Shown one piece after another: positions 37,001 through 49,700 of a stretch of DNA of 64,000 nucleotides (within the stretch, counting starts at the first letter, position 1; each line of letters begins with the position of its first letter). The stretch is from assembly GCA_003118195.1 (NCBI GenBank), contig BEXV01001077.1, forward strand, positions 71,400 through 135,399, in the 5' to 3' direction. The notes under the pieces were generated by a model. It saw only the letters and a list, made by a program, of their open reading frames with translations, was not told the DNA's origin and did not search any database. Origin of the DNA: Hemicentrotus pulcherrimus. Its lineage: Eukaryota; Echinodermata; Echinoidea; Camarodonta; Strongylocentrotidae. The position numbers and the translations under genes were made by a program.

Positions 37001-40000
37001 GGTCAGCCAACCAAATATTCCCCTATCGGTCCATGAGGTCGAAACCCCTGAACAAGAAACAATCGCACCCGTACCCCCGAAGATGCCCGAAGTCCCAACC
37101 GTTCCCAATACTCCCCATTCCGTGATCGAGCCAGGAGTAGTCGAAGGGCCGCTCAACGACGGATCTCCGATGAATTACAATGTCCCGTCGCTATACCTTC
37201 CAAACAGTCCCGGATCGCACAATTTCGCAGAGCCGACAAACGGTGCGAGACCAATGTCGAACATCAATGATGTCATACCTAACGGTCAATGCGCTATCAC
37301 ATGTGATCAAATCTCGCAGTTACAAAATATGGTCGACGTGCTTTCGCAGGGACAAGAAACTATTCTCACCAGGGTGACTGAAATGGTAAGACATTCTGTA
37401 TGAAACATGTGTTGTTGTACAAAAAACATCAAATTTATTATGATAATTGTAGTAATGAAACTGCTTTCGATCTTGGAAAGCATCAAAGCATGATATGGTA
37501 TGTTAGGACATGTAAGCCTTGAATACCTGGAAAACCAAAGCTTCTGGAAGAAAGCCGTCTCCAGCTGCCGAGCTTCCAGATCTAACTTCTGCGGAGGGGG
37601 GGGGGGGGGGGGGGGNNNNNNNNNNNNNNNNNNNNNNNNNNNNNNNNNNNNNNNNNNNNNNNNNNNNNNNNNNNNNNNNNNNNNNNNNNNNNNNNNNNNN
37701 NNNNNNNNNNNNNNNNNNNNNNNNNNNNNNNNNNNNNNNNNNNNNNNNNNNNNNNNNNNNNNNNNNNNNNNNNNNNNNNNNNNNNNNNNNNNNNNNNNNN
37801 NNNNNNNNNNNNNNNNNNNNNNNNNNNNNNNNNNNNNNNNNNNNNNNNNNNNNNNNNNNNNNNNNNNNNNNNNNNNNNNNNNNNNNNNNNNNNNNNNNNN
37901 NNNNNNNNNNNNNNNNNNNNNNNNNNNNNNNNNNNNNNNNNNNNNNNNNNNNNNNNNNNNNNNNNNNNNNNNNNNNNNNNNNNNNNNNNNNNNNNNNNNN
38001 NNNNNNNNNNNNNNNNNNNNNNNNNNNNNNNNNNNNNNNNNNNNNNNNNNNNNNNNNNNNNNNNNNNNNNNNNNNNNNNNNNNNNNNNNNNNNNNNNNNN
38101 NNNNNNNNNNNNNNNNNNNNNNNNNNNNNNNNNNNNNNNNNNNNNNNNNNNNNNNNNNNNNNNNNNNNNNNNNNNNNNNNNNNNNNNNNNNNNNNNNNNN
38201 NNNNNNNNNNNNNNNNNNNNNNNNNNNNNNNNNNNNNNTCTTAAGCATGATAAGAGTGTCAACTCCCTTTATTTTATACCATAAAATGTCATGTTCACCC
38301 TTTCATTTTTTCCCAGGCATTATTAACAGTCAAAGCTTCCACATTTAATCTGACCCATGACTTTTAGAAGATAACGCTTATTTCCAACCGGAAATGAATA
38401 GATGTAATTAACCTTTCCTTAATTTGATATCATGTTTTTAACGTGAAGATGAGGAGCAGGGATGGAGTGATTGGACCGAATGGACATCTTGTTCAGTGAC
38501 TTGTGGTTCTGGTACTATGCAGAGAGGACGCTCGTGTGACAGGATGAGGTATCCCTGTAACGGACGAAGTGTGGAGACCAGGAACTGCATCCGGGACCCG
38601 TGTGTCTGTAAGTCTCTTTACTTATATCCATCACTGGTATCAAGATCGGTACGAACGGTAAAAGAGAGAGAGAGAGAGAAAAAAAGAGAGAGACAGAGAG
38701 AGAGAAAAGAGAGAGAGAGAGAGAGAAAGAGAGAAAAGAATTAAGAACAAGATGACAGAAGTGATACAATTATGGTCAGGTGACCTGCTGACGGTGAACC
38801 CGCTCCGGGTTTTCGTTTGCTTTTTAAGTTTCTACCATCAACAGATCCCTCAATTCACTCTTTCATCATTTTGTGTAACAGGCTTACGAAACCAGAAGTC
38901 TGACAAAGTAATATGAAATTCATAAACGGAAATACCTTTTCATACCATTCATCAGCACTTGTCTAGCAGGGGACCTTTTTCGTGTCCTATTTTCCAAAGT
39001 CTGTCTTTAATATCCCTCAAGAAACTAAAAATGAATTAGAACAAATATTGGAGAAAAGTAAGTACACATCTGTCAGCGAAGACATTTTAATAGGACAGGG
39101 GAATTGGCTTAATGGTAAGGGAAATGTGTATAGTCTGAGAGGGAAAGAGAATGAAAGAAACGTACTATTCATGTGTCATTAGAATTGTACCGGATAATAG
39201 ACCAAATCGACAAATAGAAGACAGAGGGAATTTATTGCACTCGAAGTTATCATGCAATAGCCCTGTAGTATTCACTAGGCTCAGTGGGAATACTCAGTTG
39301 GAAATCAACTGGTTTCAAACTGGAGAGCATGATACTTGAAGGGAACTAGCTGAAAGATGGCAGACGAACAAAAGCTATAGAAACCCCCAAAATCGTCCAG
39401 GTATTCCCTAAATAAGGATAGAGAAGAGATTAAATGTAATTAGTTTTGTATTATGCATATTTATTTTGCATTACTTAGTATAAAATCATTTTTGTTATTG
39501 AACACGTATAAAAGTTTCAGTTGAATGAGACCGCTTGATGTTTGTTAAGGATAAGTTCTGGACAATAAATTTCAAAATATAGAATGTTTCATAACTCTTA
39601 ATGAATTAGATGTTATAGATGATTCAGCGGAAAAAGAAACAAAATAGCATAAACAAAAAGAAGAGAAAGATAATACGAGGGGATCATAGGGTAATGTCAA
39701 TTATAATAAGAAAAAGGAATAAAGACAACTTAAGTTGAGGAGAATAAGAAAGAGAAACTGATCAGAAACAGAGAGTGAGAGCAAGGGCTGTAAAATTGAC
39801 TGATGATGTAATGAGACTATGCTGCATGTCTTTACTCATCTTACTTATTTCGACACTTCACGCCAGATGTAGTGCAGTGATGATAAGGAGCATGTCTGAA
39901 TGTTCCGCACGCAAAGACCAGGATAAGAGTGAAATTGTGCATGGCATACCTTGCGTGACAAGGGGGAAAGGGGTGCACAGACTCGGATACTAACTTAGAT

Positions 40001-41514
40001 CAGGTAGTACGTGATGGGATTTATAAGGATGAGGTGAATACATAACTGAAATAATGCACCGATGAAGTAAACTGTAACTTTTCACCTTTTCTCCGTTTAA
40101 AGGGGAAGAGATATGTTCTGCATCATTCATCTTGGACAATGTAACAGACACCTTAAGCATGCGTTACTTTGAATATTTATATAATTTTTGTTTTGATAAC
40201 GCATTCTCCGCGTTTATCTTCTAGTAAACCTTTATTTCCAAAGCAAAAAAATTGACCTTTCCATGAATTACTATTTTTAAAATTCGCAACATGAATGTTC
40301 AAACTACTTGACAATTATGCTTCCTGAAGTTTTAATTGATCATTTCACTTTAGATTGTTCTGTCAACTGTTATACATGTAATACTAAGAATGCCCAATAT
40401 ATTCATCCCCTGCATTTAATCGTGTCTCGATAACTCCAGCTTTAGCTTTGGCTCAGTTTTATGGAATGGCCTTTCTACATGAAGAGTAAAACATTAAACC
40501 AATTTAAACGACTGTATAAGGAATTTTGGGGGGAAATTCCTATAATTTAAAGGTCAATTTGTACACTTTCTTTAGCCTATTTTATGTAGCTTCCCTTTAA
40601 AAAAATCTTTATTCGACGTAAGTTATTTTATTTTGCATATTTTACGAGGATTGTTTTTAACAAGCCATTCATATATTTTTTTTCAGGATCCATTATATAT
40701 GTTTGTATTTGAAGATAAGATAACATTGTTTTTATCATGTTCTGGAAACGAATAGATAAAATTGAAAAATGTCTAGTTTGAAATGAAAATGATTTGATAT
40801 TCATGTTCACACAATGGTACATTAGTTGACTTGGGGGTAAAGGTGTTAGGGGTATGTAGCTTAAAACACAAGTAAGAGTAGCAGAAACATTGAACGTACA
40901 CTTCCAAGAAGTTTTAACCAAAATGTTTGTTTGTTTGTTTGACAGGTTGTAGACACGAATGCTATCCAAGAAATTTGTCCCAAAGATTGTGAAATCAAAA
41001 TATGAACTAGGAAGCAATACAGGAGAGGATAGAAAGTCGATGTCATTGAAAACTCAACATGACAGTAAAGAATTTGATAAAGTCCAATTTAATTATTTGT
41101 GTATCTGTTTTATTGTTTAGCGGTTGTTGATGGTGGTTGGAGTAACTGGACACCATGGGCTTGTGGTATCACATGTGGCGTAGGAACTGAGACTAGAGTA
41201 CGATCTTGTAACTCTCCACCCCCGCAGAACGGCGGGGCAAGGTGTCTGGGTGAAGCCTTCGGAGCAGGACGTGAAGAGAGACTGTGTCAGCGCGACCCGT
41301 GTCCTGGTAAGACAGATCTCACTTATTCCACATAAACATTTTTTCTCTGATCTGTTTATTTGTTCTCACCGATGGTAATGTAGTCAAATGTATTGATGGA
41401 AAGAAGAGTGAGAATGATGGGATGGATGGGAGGGCTTGAAGGAGACTCAAGAGGAATTCAAGATGACATCAAATAGTTCAGACTTGAGTGGGAGATGATG
41501 TAGAGAGAAAGAGG

Positions 41515-41548
<34 letters not shown>

Positions 41549-44500
41549 GAGAGAATGAGAGATGAGGCAGATGGCAGAAAAACAGAAAGTCTGCATGGCT
41601 ACAGTGGATGAAAAATATAAACATTGGTTATTTAATTAGACTAATCTTGTTATTTATTTAGTTCGTTGACTTCGTTCGACCTTTCTTCCATTCATAGTCA
41701 ATATACACTCATGACTTTGAGCACCCCCTCATTTTGTTAAAAGAAAAATTGTAACTTACCCCTGATTATGTTAAAACTTTGCTGTATACATGGTAACCTC
41801 ATTATTTCCGTCTCCGAAATCAACAACACTTAGCGCTTCGTGTCAATCCTGGGTATCACTTCTGGGGTATGAATTCAGAGGAGCTCATGAAATATCGAGA
41901 AAATTGTGATTATATAGCAATAAATGATAACACGGTTGTAGTAGTAACATACAATATGGTAAGACAAATTTCGTAAACATTATTCACTTTGAAAAACCCT
42001 TTTTCCCGTTTTTGTTTATTACCATCGGAGATGAATTTATCTAAAATGGTCAGCTTATGTGTTTGTAAAAGTACAGCTACTTCTCACGTTCCTAAGACCA
42101 TTTTCTTCACGCCTACATTTTGTGGAACACCCGTTGTTATGTCAGAGTCGAAAATGCTCGCACTTTTATATAAATATATATATATAATATATATATAACT
42201 ATAAATTATATATTAAATTAGAAATATCCCTATTGATTACATTATCTAGACTTTTAACTGTAACTTCTTCAGTGTGATGTGATTTGAAATATTAAACAAA
42301 TATAATATCAAGAATCTGCTTCCGCTGACGCGATGTAGTCGGATATTCCAGTCTGGAGAGTATAATATACATCCTACTATAGGCTATCATGTATCCCTAA
42401 GAATAATCCTCCTATACGTGATACTTCCGTGTTCATCAATCCATCATCATACCTTTAGCTGATTTAGTTATCACGTTCTTCGATTAGTCTTTTAGCTTCC
42501 TAAAGAATTGATTTAAGTGTGAAGAATCCTCTAAATATAGCTAAGTGAAACATTTCATTTTTCAAATGAATATACATACCTGATGATCGTCGTGACACGT
42601 ACTACATTCCAAAATTGATTCATGGACAGCACGACACTTCAACTAGTCATAATCATAATTCATTTATGTTGACTATGAGGCTCACAGTATTTTATTCTCT
42701 GGATAACTTACAATATATGACAATATTCATTAACAAAATGAATGAAATAATCCTAAAGATTATATTTCATCATTGCGATAGGCTTAATATTTTTCATAAT
42801 GCTGATTTTTATTAGAGCAATCATGTGATTATGATACTAAATCCTCATTTCCCCTTTCTTGGTATAGTTGATGGAGCTTGGGGGGAGTGGTCGCTGTGGA
42901 CGGCATGTACCCATTCTTGTGATGGTGGTAATCAGGAGAGGTATCGATTCTGTGATAGCCCCACCCCTGCACATGGTGGTAGGAATTGTTCAGGTATCAA
43001 AAGGCAAGAACAGATGTGCAACCAGAGACCATGTCCGATTGGTAAGTATTTTTATTCAAAAAAAAGATAGAAGGAGAGAGCGAGACAGAACAATTCAGAT
43101 GTATAGAGAAAGAGAAAACTGAAATAGATTATACATGCAGAAGATTTTATAATAAAATTCCTACTATGCCTACAGATTATTGTGCCTTATATTTGAATTG
43201 AAGGAAAATGCTCGTGCATGGCTGACACTCATTATATTATGATAATGTACATAATATTTCCGTAGAGATAGTTAATGTTGATCAAACACCTGTAAACCAT
43301 TGGCGCTGAACTTGAAAGAGGAAAGACAAAGTGATATTAGTCTGTGAAAGCGGATCTCCTTCCTTCTATCACACATGTTTATACTTTCAATTGGAAGATT
43401 AAAATGTCATTCGCCATTTTTCGATTAAGTAGACATCTTTATTCAGACTGATGTATTCTTTGAATGTCTTCATGATGTGAACTTTTATGTTCTTTATATT
43501 CTCCTGTGACTTAAGGTCATATAGAGGGTGGGATGGCGGCAAAGTAGAACGAGAGATAATAATGTCAAAGAGAAAAACTACATGAGGCTTTCAAATATCT
43601 CACGAAGTATTTGACCTTTGAGTTTAGCGTTTGAGATAAAAGACCGCATGCGTGTCATAATTCAGCTATTAATGTTGAATGTATACTGCTTATTAAACCA
43701 TACATAATGATATATTCCTCGTTGAAAAACACGATAAGAAACTTGCGATAACAGCTACACATTTGACGCAGGCATAATTCAATGTTATTCATTGTGTATG
43801 GTATATAAGTAAATGTTGATTGGTAACTTTCCAAATACCTGTATTTATGAACCCGTTTATTCTTGATAGATGGATGTCTTTCAAGCCCATGTTTTGAAGG
43901 TGTTGATTGCCGTAGTTCTGATGATGGTGTGTTCCAGTGTGGCCCATGTCCTGTTGGTTTCAGAGGGGATGGCCAAACATGTACAGATGTCAATGAGGTA
44001 CGGATACATCAAATCATTCTGTATCAGAAACTCTTCTGTGATTTGTTTTCTTCTTCTTTCTCTTATGTTAAGGTTCATATACGAGATATATTCATGTCGA
44101 CATCTCCTCACGTTGGATAATTCACGAGATCATGTATTTTAATCTGGCCCTTTTAGTCTGTGCTGCTGGTCAGTTTTTATACAAAAAAAATAAAATAATA
44201 ATAATTATAATTTTCCAAATGTATATTGAGAATACATATGTTTCTCTATTTTGTCTTTGCAGTGTCTTGAGGTTCTAAATACATGCTTCCATCATCACAG
44301 TCAACATAGATGTATCAATAAGATCCCCGGATACTCCTGTCAAGAATGTCCTACTGGTTACCGTGGTAACCAACCTAATGGTATCGGTATCTTCCATGCT
44401 AGCAGATACAGACAGGTAGGAGCCAATGCTAGTCCCTATCTTTGGTAGCTATATTTATCACTACAATTTCATTTTATTCCAGTATGTTGCTATGTCACAC

Positions 44501-46680
44501 AAGTCATCGTTTAAAGGTAGATGAATCAATTATTTTATCATAGTTTGGTCTAATAAACGAAGACCTATATCATTTCGTGGGTGTAGAGATTTCGATCGCA
44601 TTGAACCAGTCAATATGTCTGGCGCCGCTGCTATCATCTTATCTAGCATCTTCATAACAATATTGAACGCAGTAGTTCGATCATCATCACATATGCGTTT
44701 CATTATTGTTATATTTTACTCCAGCTTAGTAATTTTGTAAGGTGATTCTGCATTACGAAAATGAGGATCATCACCATAGTTGCAATGAATTGTTTGTTGT
44801 CGTTGTTGTTGAGATTAATGGCGTTTCTATCGTCATTGGATGATTTTCGACAAATTTGAATTTGAGTTAGTTCACTTTATTTAAAGAACTTCATGAAATA
44901 AATTTATTTGTTAAAATCTTAGAAATGTATTTATTTTTTAAATCAAAATATGCTAACTTCTCCGAGAAATTTCATGATAATCATTGTAGTTTTTAAGTTA
45001 AATTTCTTAATGTAGGCCTATGTGTATAAAACAATTTAATCTTTAAAGAATACTTCAAAGTTAAAATAATCTATTCGACCATCCTTGGCTAGGAGTTACA
45101 CACTTATCAATACGTGTACCATGAAAAGGGCTAGCAACATGCGAGTTAAATAATGTTACCACCCAATGCGCTTAAGTAGATTTGCCCAAATAAGGCATCT
45201 TTCTCCTTGTAAATCCATCTTATTCAGTTATGATATGTCAACAATAAAGTGGGACTATCCGTTTACCTAGTCATTCTCTGTCTAACCACTTTACACTCAC
45301 TCAGCAATTTCCGCTGTTTCTGTTGAGTACAATGTAAACAAGATTTTGACAAGAAACGTCATGATTTGTTTCCTCCGTACTGGTAAGCAAATGGTTTCTG
45401 AGGTAGTTGCAAAATAACTGTGTTATGGGATAAGTGTAAAACTGAAAGAAAAATATTGTTTCGTTTTTATTTATCCCGTTAAAGTAATGAATAGTACATC
45501 GGATGATCCGATAATTTATTAATTGTTTAATTAGAATTTTGTGGTGTCACCAGGTAACCCTTCATTGTGCGGTGAGGATGATGAGAGAAGTGGGAGGAGT
45601 GGGGTGGATGTCTTTGGGTGGGTACACCCTGATTCGATGACAAGACCGCTTTACTAATGACCTTATCCTCCCATCCCAAGAGGAAACACGCCTACCCTGC
45701 AGACATTCAATGTTAGACAGTATGCTAAACGCCCCGTTTAAAACCTTCTCCCCTCTTCCACCTTCCACCGACCATTTTACATCCTTTTCTTTTCACTAGT
45801 TTTTTCATTTGTCCTACAACTATTCCGACGCGTCTTACTTCAAAACAATAAAAAAATAGGTCATATAACACTATGCCCTATTTTCAACATTATCATTTAT
45901 ATCGTAATATCCATTAAATTTGGCAACTTTCGATATTCCATCAGGTGAATACATCCCTGTAAGAATTATGCTTGTAGTCATGTCGACGAGAACACCACAA
46001 AATAACAACATTTTAGACGTTTGACTGGATGAATGTCTTATTGCGGATAGACTGTGGTTTTCCTGGGAAAACCATTTTTTTTTTTTACTACCTGACGTGA
46101 TATTTTTGCACGTTTATTTCTCTCTTTAAAAAAAAAATACCATTTTCACTTTAGTAAAATATATCGAAAGTGAGGTTGAGCTCTATATCCGCTATATAAT
46201 TTTGCAAAGTTTCTCTCTGAAGAAAACCATTCTGGTCTAATCGGAAACATATCCATTCCCCTGACGCCAACCTCCCTCTCAATGTTTCCTACAATGTCAT
46301 ATTCATGTTGACTTCTCGGCTGACATGTCGCCTAGTCTAAACTTAACCCGTACACCCAATATGCAAGCTTAGGAAATTCAAGGCCATTTTGTCCTCAAAC
46401 CATATTTTCGTTTTCAAAATGCCTCCAAAAATGTTTATTGATCTGAACGTGTTTCCAGGTTGTTTTTATCCGGAGGGATATCGATGACATGTGTTTAGAG
46501 GAAATATTTGATAGAATGGATTGTTGGTTGGAATATACCTCATATTGGACCTCATTTCCCTCCCATGCACCCAATAGAACCTCGCTTGTCTGATTCAGGC
46601 ACGGCTTGGATTGAAGAAGGAAGCTCTCTATGTTCTTTATATAGAGAGTGGCCAACATTATAGCGAAAAAACAGTGAAAA

Positions 46681-46712
<32 letters not shown>

Positions 46713-49700
46713 GGGAAGAGAGAGAGAGAAAACAAAAAAAAAGGGGGAAGAGGGGTAAACAGAGTTAATAGAGTCACGTACTTCAAGTCTAGTATTGATA
46801 GTTCAGGAGGCAAAAGTACAAAAGGTAGATGATATACAGGCAGGAAAAAGACGGGTTATATGAAAGGAGGGCAGCCAAGATCACGGTAGATACTAAAAAT
46901 GTTATCTGTTTGATTCACACCGAGCATCGCTGGTATCATGCTAAATTGAAATGATAACCTTCCTATCTTTAGCTTTCTCCGTGACCATAACTTACTTGAG
47001 ACTCAGTCCTGGAGAAGAGGTTGATATCCTTTGCCCTTGAAGTCAATCTTTAAAGGTCAAGGTTCACCCTTCTAATGTCATTGTCATGGTCAGTTGAGAC
47101 CACAAAACCATCATGATGACTTTTCCTGACTGCAACTAAATTCAAATCCAATCGAAAGTGAAGCGGCAATAATAAGATGAATTTATTTTGATGAGTAGAG
47201 AGGCGTCGGATGTTTGAAAATAACATTACACCAGAAATGGGATAACGCAAATTTGAGAGTTTTGGTCTAGTTGCGTGATGAGATGATTTCAATACCAGAC
47301 ATGAAGTAGCTAGGCCATACTCTGTTACTTCCACATATAATTGACCTACATCTATCGAAGATTATGTCATTTTGAGAATTTTAACGTCAAGCGATGGAGA
47401 AACTAACGAAATTATCGAGAAAATCAATATCGAATTAGTTTTGCAAGTATCTCTTCCATAAACTGTCCCTGCCCCCTCCCCATTATTTTGTTTACACCTG
47501 CTACAGACAACTCATGTTCTAAATTAATAATCGTTTTACATAACTTCTAGATCAAACCTGGTTTATTGGATTAGTTATGATATATTGTGTGTTTTCTTTC
47601 ACCACGGCAGCAATGTATCCCGATCAACCCATGTACAGAGGGTACTCATGACTGTGCTCCTGATGCTAAGTGTACATTCTTCGGACCTTATAGTCAACCT
47701 CAATACGGATGTCGGGTAAGTTTCCATTATAATCAAAATAAATATCTCTTGTGTATCTTTAAAGCATTTTCATCATGTGAACACCCCTATTTCCACATAC
47801 CTTATTTGCACTTTTTTTTATTTTGTTTTATATGTAATTTTTTATCAGTCTATTTTGTTTGTTATATCGCTCAGAGACTTCGGTGGTAAGCGCTTTATAA
47901 GTAACGTTTTTATTGTTTTTTATCGTTTTTATTAAATTACCTTGATTTAATATTCCTCATTCCTATGCAATAAACTATATGCAGCGGTGTATCGAAAAAT
48001 AAAAATACTTTCATCAAGAACGTTGATAAGCAATCGTTTTTGTAAATACTGTTAGATACTCGATAAATCATTGAATTCATGCGATGAAAATACAAACAAA
48101 TTCTTTAAACATCTGAATTAGAAATTAGAGCCAAATTCAATGTCTCCTTAATTGTGGACTGGAATAGTTGTTTAGTTTGTATAAATAAAAAAATACAATA
48201 ATCTATTAAACAGTAAATTATTGTATGATATAAATTTGTCAGACTTTTTATTCGGTGGATTCGATCACTATGTATGAATGTGTTATAAGACAGACTGCTG
48301 GAGCACGCTTATGGCTGGAGCAATCGGAAACGCTAAATAGCTGTGAAATCATTCCATCTCAATTTCACCGTCATTTCTATGGTTGTATATCAGCTTTCAC
48401 AGCAGGCAATGTTACCTTAGTCAAGTTGCGTTTATTTTTCAAATCAATCAAATTTGCGAATAAATTGTGGCATTTTGGTCAAAATTAATGTGCGTGAAGA
48501 TTTCCAAGAATCGTCGTCGGATATCGCCACACCGCGTAGAATTGTGCCCGCTAGCTAGTCGTGAAATGTTATTTTTTTTCTTTAGAGGGAGGGGAGGGTG
48601 CCATACACGGTTATGTTCAGTAAGTCCAGTATTGTAATCTATTTATAAAGTGTATGTCTACTGATTGGAGAAACACGCATTCGTCGTTAAATCCGTTTGC
48701 ATTCGATAAATATATTCTACCGCTAACAAGGGATATGAGAGTTAAAACTAACAATCCCTGCGCTAACATGTCAAAGTTCACGCCCTTTCATGCACTTTAG
48801 GAAACCACACGATCCAACGGAAAACTGTCATCAAACGTTAACAAATTCAAACAACCTCGCAGCTAAGATATCTAAATATGTCAACCATATATGGCATTCC
48901 ATTAGCTTCATGGGCGGGGATGTCAAGATACTTCGTCAAAATATTGTTGATTTGATCCCCAGGTCCAATACGAGATGAATTCCATTCTAAAATTAATCCA
49001 GTGTCATGACTGATTTTTGAAGGTGTCAAGTAATCTTAGCTGTAGAGGTATGCATCGGTGATTATAGTTGAACAATCATCATAAAGAAAAACAAATCTGA
49101 CTTAAGTAGAAATAATCCAGTTAGCTGGTAATAGTGTGACCCTGTATATCAACGCAATGCAATGCACACGCTCTTTTTCAAATAAATATTTACATTTTTA
49201 ATTTGAAAAATACAATTTTTTTTTTAATAAACTGAGAATCGGAATGGATCATTGACAAAGCTTATGTGAATGTGAACGAAGAAGAGATCCATATTTAGAA
49301 TGATACCACCTAACCCTTTGGCAGCCATCGCATATCTCGCCTAATTCAATTTGACGGCTTCTCTCCCCTAAAATGAAGAGTATCAAAATGAAATGATAAC
49401 AATCGGTTTATACTTCTTCAGAAAAAAAGATGATGATTTGTGTCTTTGTGGTGGGAACTAAAGCAACAAGTGCGAATAAAGAAACACTGAGTTGGTATTC
49501 TCTGCAGGAGATTGAATAAAGCTTCTTTCTAGCCGAGTCTGTGGGCTTACCACCACGCTACCAACCCGCTGGGTTTAGCATCACCAACCCAGGAACTCTG
49601 TCATACCACAGGGATGTAACACTGACGTCAGAGGTCATGGATAAATCAATTGAAATATGAAATATTAGCACTATCTCTTAGTTGCTACTACTGATAGGAA

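Noticed and set aside
36851..37156. Minus-strand ORF with Thr-Pro repeats
   Set aside because: It is the antisense shadow of the (Gly-Val)9 coding repeat in thrombospondin exon 4.
37307..38348. Long ORFs (226-313 codons) on both strands across 37307-38348
   Set aside because: They are open only because N bases translate as X; the sequenced ends carry no domain.
38779..38819. GGTGAACCCGCTCCGGGTTTT, considered as a tRNA T-arm or hairpin RNA
   Set aside because: No A-box or cloverleaf could be built around it.
47584..47889. ORF extending EGF3 exon past 47715
   Set aside because: A perfect GTAAGT donor lies at 47716, and the next exon completes the EGF Cys pattern; the extension is intron.
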